Source of the DNA: Clostridia bacterium
GTDB taxonomy: Bacteria > Bacillota_A > Clostridia > Oscillospirales > Acutalibacteraceae
Assembly: GCA_017445685.1 (NCBI GenBank)
Contig: JAFSTS010000191.1
Coordinates: 1-10,683, forward strand
Direction of reading: 5' to 3'
DNA: 10,683 nt
The notes under the pieces are model-generated. The model did no database searches. It saw only the letters and a list, made by a program, of their open reading frames with translations, and had not been told where the DNA came from. Below, in pieces: positions 5,236 through 10,683 of the stretch. The translations under genes and the position numbers were made by a program. Each line of letters begins with the position of its first letter. The stretch's first letter is position 1.

Positions 5236-5825
5236 TCTTTATCCTCTTTGAACTTTTCCTTCTTTATAAAATACGCCGCTAATCCTGCTGCTCCGCTGAT
5301 GAGAATAAGAAAGATAGATGAAAAGTTGACGGAAAAAAGCGAAAACACAGTCATCAAAACGACTACGGCGCAGACTATACAGATATTAAACGGCTTCTTT
5401 TCAAGCGATTTGAACATCTTGATTCCGGCTGAAAGGATAAGGTAGACGACACAAGCCTGAATACCGCGAAAAGCGTAGCCGACATATTTAAAAGCAAGGA
5501 ACTTGTCAAAGATAAGCGAAATGAGATAAATTATCACAAGCGACGGCAAAACCACTCCAAGCGTAGCAGCCGCCGAGCCGGGAACTCCGCCGACCTTGAA
5601 GCCGACATAGGTTGCGCTGTTTATGGCAATAGGCCCCGGCGTTGACTCCGCCACGGCTATCATGTCAAGAAAATCATCTTTTGATATCCACTGTTTTTTT
5701 TCGACTATTTCATGCTCGATGATCGCTATCATCGCATATCCGCCGCCAAAGGTGAAAGCGCCGATTTTAAGAAATGTTAAAAACAGCCGCAGAATATTTT
5801 TCCATTTTTTTTCATTTTTTTCCAC
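5232..5825 (-). CDS. ChrA-type chromate transporter, short form (first of a pair)
   Basis: A 197-residue integral membrane protein, partner of the next gene. After a lysine-rich cytosolic tail (MEKNEKKWKN) come the CHR motifs FTFGGGYAMI (24-33) and AESTPGPIAINSATYVGF (59-76), then hydrophobic segments to a charged C-terminus (KKEKFKEDKE). The start is a GTG at 5825: it has GGGAG at 5839-5835, nine bases upstream, and the first in-frame ATG lies inside the conserved motif, too late to be the start. This is the first gene of a four-gene operon (two transporters, cysteine-cluster protein, reductase homologue) transcribed from the promoter at 5867-5895. Motif content makes the family certain; the transported anion is not known. 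Confidence 0.9.
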   Translation of the reverse strand: MEKNEKKWKNILRLFLTFLKIGAFTFGGGYAMIAIIEHEIVEKKQWISKDDFLDMIAVAESTPGPIAINSATYVGFKVGGVPGSAAATLGVVLPSLVIIYLISLIFDKFLAFKYVGYAFRGIQACVVYLILSAGIKMFKSLEKKPFNICIVCAVVVLMTVFSLFSVNFSSIFLILISGAAGLAAYFIKKEKFKEDKE

Positions 5826-5866
5826 TTTAAAAATCTCCCAAAGACGAAAGAATATTTTTCCTCAAT

Positions 5867-5895
5867 ATTATACATGATTGGCAGAAAAGATTCAA
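5867..5895 (-). promoter_or_regulatory. Sigma-A promoter of the ChrA operon
   Basis: On the minus strand TTGAAT (5895-5890) and a perfect TATAAT (5872-5867) are spaced by 17 bases, predicting a start near 5860 and a leader of about 35 bases to the GTG at 5825. It sits back to back with the trmO promoter. Confidence 0.65.
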
Positions 5896-5902
5896 CACCG
5901 GT

Positions 5903-5931
5903 TTGCAAAAGGGTCAGAGTTATGGTAAAAT
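5903..5931 (+). promoter_or_regulatory. Sigma-A promoter of trmO
   Basis: TTGCAA (5903-5908) and TAAAAT (5926-5931) are 17 bases apart, and TGG immediately before the -10 makes it an extended -10 promoter. The predicted start lies near 5938, about 20 bases before the ATG. It diverges from the ChrA operon promoter, with the two -35 boxes only seven bases apart. Confidence 0.6.
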
Positions 5932-5956
5932 AACAAAAAAACGGAAAGTGCAAAAC

Positions 5957-6646
5957 ATGGAAATGAAAATCATTGCCTTGGCAAAAACCGACTTCAAAAA
6001 CAAATTCGGTATCCCCAGACAAAGCGGCAGAGTCGCGGAGCTTGAGGGGCAGATACATTTTTTGCCGGAGTATTCGTCAGAGGAAGCGTTCAGAGGACTT
6101 GAGAAGTTTTCGCATATATGGCTGATCTTTGATTTTTCAGCGTCTCACCGTGACGATCCCTCACCCACAGTCAGACCTCCTCGTCTTGGCGGGAACAAAC
6201 GAATGGGCGTCTTTTCGACCCGTTCCCCGTTCAGACCTAACCCTATCGGTTTGTCATGCGTAAAATTAGAAAAAATTGAAAAAGGCAAATCAAACTGTAT
6301 CGTCCTGACTGTTTCCGGGATCGACCTGCTTGACGGCACTCCCATTTACGACATTAAGCCGTATATTCCCTATTGCGACTGTATTCCCGACGCACAGGGA
6401 AGCTTTTCGGACGAGTACAAAAATCATTGTCTTGAGGTTGATTTTCCCGAACAATTGCTTTCCCTTATTCCCGAAGGGAAAAGAACTGCTCTGATAAAAT
6501 GTATCAGCGAGGATCCCCGCCCTGCATATCAGAATGACCCTGACAGAATCTACAAAATGCAGTTTGACAGCTTTGACATCGAGATAAAAATTTATGACAG
6601 CAGGGCTGTTGTTGTCGGAGTGAGAAATATTGATAGCTTGAATTAA
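5957..6646 (+). CDS. trmO: tRNA (N6-threonylcarbamoyladenosine-37) N6-methyltransferase TrmO
   Basis: A 229-residue member of the TsaA/TrmO family, close to the 235 residues of E. coli TrmO. The enzyme uses S-adenosylmethionine to methylate t6A37 in threonine tRNAs, fine-tuning decoding; it has a beta-barrel SAM site rather than a Rossmann fold. Conserved blocks are GIPRQSGRVAELEG (18-31), GLEKFSHIWLIFDF (47-60), RPPRLGGNKRMGVFSTRSPF (73-92) continuing to RPNPIGLS (93-100), and GIDLLDGTPIYDIKPYIPYCD (121-141). These are the SAM- and tRNA-contacting regions and all are intact. The ATG at 5957 has GGAAAG at 5943-5948; a TTG at 5903 would extend the frame by 18 residues but coincides with the -35 box and has no similarity to the family. 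A second ATG at 5963 is also possible. Single-gene unit with its own promoter and terminator. Confidence 0.93.
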   Translation: MEMKIIALAKTDFKNKFGIPRQSGRVAELEGQIHFLPEYSSEEAFRGLEKFSHIWLIFDFSASHRDDPSPTVRPPRLGGNKRMGVFSTRSPFRPNPIGLSCVKLEKIEKGKSNCIVLTVSGIDLLDGTPIYDIKPYIPYCDCIPDAQGSFSDEYKNHCLEVDFPEQLLSLIPEGKRTALIKCISEDPRPAYQNDPDRIYKMQFDSFDIEIKIYDSRAVVVGVRNIDSLN

Positions 6647-6650
6647 AAAT

Positions 6651-6690
6651 AATGAGATGATCGTGCAAAACACTTTCATCTCATTTTCTT
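6651..6690. terminator. Terminator between trmO and the converging membrane protein gene
   Basis: AATGAGATGA (6651-6660) and TTCATCTCATT (6675-6685) form a 10-bp stem; GTG/CAC inside the loop can pair further. A T-rich tail (6684-6690) follows on the plus strand. On the minus strand the stem is followed by ATTTTT, so it may also end the operon coming from the right, whose last stop codon touches its edge (6689). Confidence 0.7.
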
Positions 6691-8527
6691 ATTTATTTGT
6701 CAGCTTTACGACCGCATAACCATAGTCGGAACTGACCGCAATATGAATCGTTCCGTCGTCGGTGTCGCTTGACAACACGGTAGTGTTTTCATAAACATCG
6801 ACAGGTGTTACACGCATTTTTTTCATAAATTCGGGAAGCTGAATATTTTTGTCTATCGGCTTGTGAGAATCAAGCATAAGATATACATCGCCGTTCACGC
6901 GATACCAGCACATTGCCGTAAGATCCTCGTCTGTAAAATTATAAGTGTTTTTTTCAAAAGGCGCTATAAAACTTGTGACTTCGAACTTCTGTCCGCGCTT
7001 GAGGGCCGCTTCCTTGCTGAGAGCAAAGGGGGAGATCAGGGACTTTTCAAAATCAAATCTTACAGAGGTGTTTACCAGATTTTTTCTGGTCGTGTTTGAT
7101 GAGTTTGAAACATCGGGACAAAATCCGACGCAGACGCCCTTGCTCAAATCACTGTTTAAAAAAGAATATACTCTGTAAGGAGCAAGAAGGCTGTTTGACC
7201 ATTTGTCAGGAGTCAAATACTCGTTTTTGCTGACAGCAGCTCCGAGGACAGAAAAATCAGTACTGTTGGGAACATAGATATATTCCAAATCGTTTATCTT
7301 CTGCGCGGTTAAATCAAACCCGCCGATAAGTGAGAAATTGATGTCGCTTTTTGCTTCGATATTCGTCTTTAAGGTACATGAGCCGTTTTGGTCAAACGAA
7401 TATGTGTAAGTTATCCTCATATACTTGTCGGATATCGCGCCGGAATAAAACGAGCTGTTGTTGTTTTCCTGTTCGTTGAGCTGGATATATTTCAGGCACG
7501 AGCCGATATTCAGCACATCAAACGAAACCTTTACCCTAAGGTCTGAACACACTACGCTTCCGGGTTTTGAAACATCAAGCATCTTTGAGTCTGCTGTTAT
7601 TTCGCATGAAGCATTGTTATAATACGGGTAAAGCTGGGTCTGCTTTGCCTGTCCGAACTTGACCGTTTTGACCGTGCTTTTTCCCGAAACATAATTCAAG
7701 GTTGTGCCTTTCGGCATGGCAAACTTGAAGTTTGCGCCGACATAATCCGTATAGGACGGATAGAGCAGAAAATTGTTTTCGTCAACGATTTTAACTATGG
7801 TGAATTTCACCTTTGCTTCGTCACGGTAAACGCTGCCTATGTCTTTTTCCTTAAACGGATGCGACTTCATATAAATATTTACAGCGTAATCCCAGCCGTC
7901 GTTGATCCCTATCGTTTCATAGTTCGGAGCAAAGAAGGTTATGGGAGAAACGCTCCGCGAAAGATCGGAAACAAGCTCTGTCTGCTGAGGTATTTCACTC
8001 TCAGTTAAGGAACTGTCGCACAGGAAAACCTTTTCAAGCTCAAAACCGTAGCCTGACGACGAGGTTTTAGCAAGGTAAACCAGAGATTTGCTGCTGCTCC
8101 AATCGCTTCTTATGGAGATCTCCTCCTCTGAAAAAGCGACTGAAATGTTTTTGTCCTTCACGGAAGAGTTGTTTTGCGAGCCCTGGTTTTTGCCTGAAAG
8201 CCTGTCGTACAAAATCATAGCTCCTGCAACGACCGTGGCAATAATCACAAAAACAACAAGAATAAATTTCAGCTTGTCGCGAAATGTAAAAACATCACGA
8301 CCGGGGCCTTCTTTGGGCGGAGGCTCCGGGAGATTATAATCAATTTCGATTTTCAGCTCGCCGTCAACATTCTTTTCCGTAATTGACGGAGGTATTTCCT
8401 CGTCAAATTTCGGCGCTTCGGACGGAAGATTTTTCCTCGACTCCTCGTCCGGGTCAAAAAAAGGAAACGGCGGCACCGGAGGACGATTTTGGTTTATTTC
8501 ATTTTCATTCTTTCTGTTTTTTTTCAT
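6689..8527 (-). CDS. Single-pass membrane protein with large external domain, function unknown
   Basis: A 612-residue protein I do not recognise. It begins with a charged, proline-rich cytosolic tail (RPPVPPFPFFDPDEE at about 15-29, PEPPPKEGPG at 67-76). One hydrophobic segment follows at about 87-107 with the basic RDKLK before it, predicting an N-inside, C-outside topology. An Asn/Ser/Gly-rich linker (about 111-125) leads to roughly 480 residues outside the membrane, rich in beta-forming and Tyr/Asn/Ser residues and with about eight cysteines. No catalytic motif, LPXTG signal or repeat is visible. The ATG has GAGG seven bases upstream, and the gene overlaps the stop of the upstream EamA gene by 23 bases, so the two are probably translated together. 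It is the last gene of the operon. Possible roles include a surface or cell-envelope sensor or a partner of the PotD-like protein, but this is only suggested by position. Confidence 0.8.
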   Translation of the reverse strand: MKKNRKNENEINQNRPPVPPFPFFDPDEESRKNLPSEAPKFDEEIPPSITEKNVDGELKIEIDYNLPEPPPKEGPGRDVFTFRDKLKFILVVFVIIATVVAGAMILYDRLSGKNQGSQNNSSVKDKNISVAFSEEEISIRSDWSSSKSLVYLAKTSSSGYGFELEKVFLCDSSLTESEIPQQTELVSDLSRSVSPITFFAPNYETIGINDGWDYAVNIYMKSHPFKEKDIGSVYRDEAKVKFTIVKIVDENNFLLYPSYTDYVGANFKFAMPKGTTLNYVSGKSTVKTVKFGQAKQTQLYPYYNNASCEITADSKMLDVSKPGSVVCSDLRVKVSFDVLNIGSCLKYIQLNEQENNNSSFYSGAISDKYMRITYTYSFDQNGSCTLKTNIEAKSDINFSLIGGFDLTAQKINDLEYIYVPNSTDFSVLGAAVSKNEYLTPDKWSNSLLAPYRVYSFLNSDLSKGVCVGFCPDVSNSSNTTRKNLVNTSVRFDFEKSLISPFALSKEAALKRGQKFEVTSFIAPFEKNTYNFTDEDLTAMCWYRVNGDVYLMLDSHKPIDKNIQLPEFMKKMRVTPVDVYENTTVLSSDTDDGTIHIAVSSDYGYAVVKLTNK

Positions 8528-9473
8528 ACATTCGCCTCTGAACAGGGTTTAACTTATGGTGTTTTTTTATATTTTTAGGCTGAAGCTGTGAAATCACAAT
8601 CGCCGCAAACATCGCCGCGCAGCCGAGATAACCAAACGGGAACGCAAGACGCTCTCTCAATATCAAAGCTCCGCCGATCACACTGAAAACGGATTCAGTT
8701 GAAAGAATGATGGCCGAAAGCGTCGGCTCAACGCCTCTCTGACCAAGTATCTGGAGAGTATATGCCACTCCGACGGACAAAATGCCGCCGTAAAGTATCT
8801 CAGCCTTGGTTGCCCAAGCGTCCGCGAAGCTGACATCTTCAAAAATAAACGCGCACGCAAGACTCAGCACAGCGCAGGTAAAAAACTGTGTTGTGGAATA
8901 TTTCAGCGGACTTACGCCTTTTTCGGTAAAATAATCTATCGCGATGATATGGAGCGACCAGAACAGGGCGCCGATGAGTACAAGAGCGTCTGCAAACGAA
9001 AAGCTCAGTGTTTTTTCATCGGTCATGCAAAGCATATAAAGCCCTGCAACTGCAAAAGCTACGCCTATCCAGGTGAGATAATTCGTCCTTTTCCTGAAAA
9101 AAGCAAACGCCATTATCGGAACCAAAACGGTATAAATGCCAGTGAAAAAGCCGGCTTTTCCTGCCTGAGTGCCGTAGTATATTCCAAGCTGCTGGAGATT
9201 GGACGCGATGAAAAGCACTGTTCCGGATATTATTCCGCCCTTGAGAGTTATTTTAAGTTTTTCATGATCTTTGTTTTTTCTCTCAAAAATCAGCGCGACT
9301 ATTGCCACCGTCAATGTGCCGAGAATATATCTTGTGCCGTTATATGCAAACGGAGTCATTGACCTTGATTTTACCTGCGCGACAAAGGACGAGCCCCATA
9401 TTATTGCGCACAGCAGGAGAAGCGCTATAGATTTTGGATCGTGGGTTTTATTGGTTGTTTCATCCTTGTTCAT
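8505..9473 (-). CDS. EamA/DMT-family transporter
   Basis: A 322-residue drug/metabolite transporter-superfamily protein with two EamA repeats of about five helices each (roughly residues 15-150 and 160-296), giving about ten membrane segments. Family marks include AIIWGSSFVAQ (23-33) in the first helix, SNLQQLGIYYGTQAGKAGFF (91-110), and LSTESVFSVIGGALILRERL (257-276), the conserved end of the second repeat. The C-terminal tail (297-322) is basic and cytosolic. Such proteins export or take up small metabolites such as amino acids or amines, but the substrate is not predictable. The ATG overlaps the upstream PotD-like gene by 14 bases (9460-9473), and no strong ribosome binding site stands before it, which points to translational coupling. 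Position after a polyamine-binding protein suggests, without proving, a link to amine transport. Confidence 0.9.
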   Translation of the reverse strand: MNKDETTNKTHDPKSIALLLLCAIIWGSSFVAQVKSRSMTPFAYNGTRYILGTLTVAIVALIFERKNKDHEKLKITLKGGIISGTVLFIASNLQQLGIYYGTQAGKAGFFTGIYTVLVPIMAFAFFRKRTNYLTWIGVAFAVAGLYMLCMTDEKTLSFSFADALVLIGALFWSLHIIAIDYFTEKGVSPLKYSTTQFFTCAVLSLACAFIFEDVSFADAWATKAEILYGGILSVGVAYTLQILGQRGVEPTLSAIILSTESVFSVIGGALILRERLAFPFGYLGCAAMFAAIVISQLQPKNIKKHHKLNPVQRRMYEKKQKE

Positions 9474-10674
9474 AGAATTTATTTCTTTTATTCTTCCTTA
9501 TTTTTACAATAACTATCCATGCAGCCGCAACGACTACTGCTGCGCCGATGCCGATATAAGTTGAAATATTTGAGCTGCCTTCAAGCTTCAGGCTGTTCCA
9601 GCGGTCAGACATCATCGTAAGCATCGAGCTGTCAAAATTGTGATAATAATCCGCCTTGATAGGCTCTGTCGGATAGATATATTCGTTATCCTTCAAAGAA
9701 TAATCTTCGTTTTCGACGACCGTCCTGTTGGGAGAAGCATAGCAAAGGTATTCAGCGTTTTCAAGCGCGACTTCCTCTGTAAGCAAAAAGTCGATATAAA
9801 GCTCTGCGGCAGTCTTGTTCTTGGCGCTCTTGGGTATGCAGATCGAATCGACAAATACATTTGTGCCTTCCTTCGGGAAATAGAAATCGAGGTTTTCATT
9901 AACTTCGCTCATCAGCACAAAGTCACCAACATAGTACGACGCAACGGCAGCTTCGCCGCTTTCCATTTTGCTGAATATTTCGTCTGCAACATAAGCCTGA
10001 ACAAGCGGCTTCTGTTCAACAAGCTTGTCGTATGCGCGATCCCAGTCGTCAGTGTTTGTGGAGTTTACATCGACCCCAAGCAAAAACTGCGCTGTGGCAA
10101 AAGCGTCTCTCGGATTATTGTACTGCAAAATGCTGCCTTTATACTTTTTGTTCCACATAAGATCCCACGAGCCGATGTCCTCCGGATCGACCTTTGTCTT
10201 GTCATAAATGACGCCGATCATTCCGACATTATACGGCACGGAATATTCATTATTCGGATCAAAGTAAAGATCTTTATATTCATCAAGAATGTTTTTATAA
10301 TGAGGAATATTTTTAAAGTCAAGCTTCTGGATCATATCCTCCTGAATAAGTCTGGCTATCATATAGTCAGAAGGAATTACGATATCGTAGCTTGTTCCGC
10401 CGCTTTTAAGCTTTGTGTACATATCCTCGTTTGTGTCGTAAGTCGTATAGTTTACCTTAATGCCTGTTATCTGCTCGAACATCGCGTTTATATCGGCAGC
10501 TCCGTCCTTGCCGTCTGCGATATATTCGCCCCAGTTGTAAACATTGAGCTGAGTCCCTTTCAAGGAAGCCGAAGCTTCACGCAAAAAAGCATAGTCGTCC
10601 TCTTGTGCGCTGACGCCGATAAATGCGCTAAGCGCAACAAAAACGGAAATTAAAACAGCAACAATTTTTTTCAT
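9460..10674 (-). CDS. potD: PotD-like polyamine-binding protein with C-terminal membrane anchor
   Basis: A 404-residue substrate-binding protein of the spermidine/putrescine ABC importer family. A signal peptide (1-23, ending GVSA) has no lipobox cysteine. The mature part carries LNVYNWGEYIADG (43-55), SGGTSYDIVIPSDYMI (91-106), VPYNVGMIGVIYD (146-158) and NAEYLCYASPN (306-316), all typical of PotD. Asp276 aligns with a ligand-contacting Asp of E. coli PotD, while nearby Trp positions appear as Phe or Tyr, so putrescine versus spermidine preference cannot be told. Unusually, the chain ends in a hydrophobic segment (about 373-391) followed by a basic tail (KIRKNKRNK), which should tether it to the membrane in place of a lipid. 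The ATG at 10674 was preferred over a TTG one codon earlier; only nine bases of upstream sequence are present. The potABC genes normally precede potD, so they probably lie beyond the window. Two overlapping genes follow. Confidence 0.9.
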   Translation of the reverse strand: MKKIVAVLISVFVALSAFIGVSAQEDDYAFLREASASLKGTQLNVYNWGEYIADGKDGAADINAMFEQITGIKVNYTTYDTNEDMYTKLKSGGTSYDIVIPSDYMIARLIQEDMIQKLDFKNIPHYKNILDEYKDLYFDPNNEYSVPYNVGMIGVIYDKTKVDPEDIGSWDLMWNKKYKGSILQYNNPRDAFATAQFLLGVDVNSTNTDDWDRAYDKLVEQKPLVQAYVADEIFSKMESGEAAVASYYVGDFVLMSEVNENLDFYFPKEGTNVFVDSICIPKSAKNKTAAELYIDFLLTEEVALENAEYLCYASPNRTVVENEDYSLKDNEYIYPTEPIKADYYHNFDSSMLTMMSDRWNSLKLEGSSNISTYIGIGAAVVVAAAWIVIVKIRKNKRNKFYEQG

Positions 10675-10683
10675 CAAAGTACC

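Noticed and set aside
5903..5956. A TTG start for TrmO 18 codons upstream
   Set aside because: The TTG is part of the -35 box, the extra residues do not resemble the family, and the ATG at 5957 begins right at the conserved N-terminal strand.
9640..10653. A 337-codon plus-strand open frame opposite the PotD-like gene
   Set aside because: It mirrors the PotD gene codon for codon, has an unlikely composition (many Ile, Val, Cys and Arg), no ribosome binding site and no family resemblance. The PotD frame is certain.

Overview
The window looks like a chromosomal segment of an anaerobic, endospore-forming Clostridia, most likely in the Ruminococcaceae/Oscillospiraceae neighbourhood. The basis is an alpha/beta-type small acid-soluble spore protein, AAGGAG-like ribosome binding sites, AT-rich spacers with near-consensus sigma-A promoters, and several protein families (the Clostridia type of sugar phosphate isomerase/epimerase, short ChrA pairs, non-lipoprotein PotD) typical of gut and rumen Firmicutes. 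The genus is an inference; no rRNA or other marker gene is present.

Left part (1-2064) is accessory in character. It has an acidic hypothetical protein (123-791, +), a pair of hairpin terminators, and a Phd/YefM-Doc toxin-antitoxin operon on the minus strand (969-1588) with a clear promoter and a palindrome over the start of transcription. A 419-base spacer (1646-2064) follows, holding what look like gene remnants: an 8-codon ORF with a good ribosome binding site that resembles the first residues of DUF6809 proteins, and an opposite-strand 27-codon cysteine-rich fragment.

Middle part (2065-6646). A spore protein gene (+) and a sugar phosphate isomerase/epimerase gene (-) converge on a shared bidirectional terminator. 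Next comes a tightly coupled four-gene minus-strand operon, read from 5825 down to 3411: two short ChrA-type transporters, a small cysteine-cluster protein, and a pyrroline-5-carboxylate reductase homologue. All junctions overlap by 1-4 bases. The reductase homologue has lost the family's conserved SPGGTT segment. A divergent promoter region (about 5826-5956) separates this operon from trmO, a tRNA t6A37 methyltransferase gene on the plus strand.

Right part (6689-10674, all minus). Three genes overlap head to tail: a PotD-like polyamine-binding protein carrying its own C-terminal membrane anchor, an EamA/DMT-family transporter, and a 612-residue single-pass membrane protein of unknown function. 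The start of this operon, probably with potABC genes, lies beyond the right edge.

No CRISPR array, tRNA, rRNA, complete insertion sequence or riboswitch could be supported. The most unusual items are the reductase homologue without its substrate loop inside a ChrA/cysteine-cluster operon, the membrane-anchored PotD coupled to an EamA transporter and an orphan surface protein, and the decayed spacer beside the toxin-antitoxin pair.
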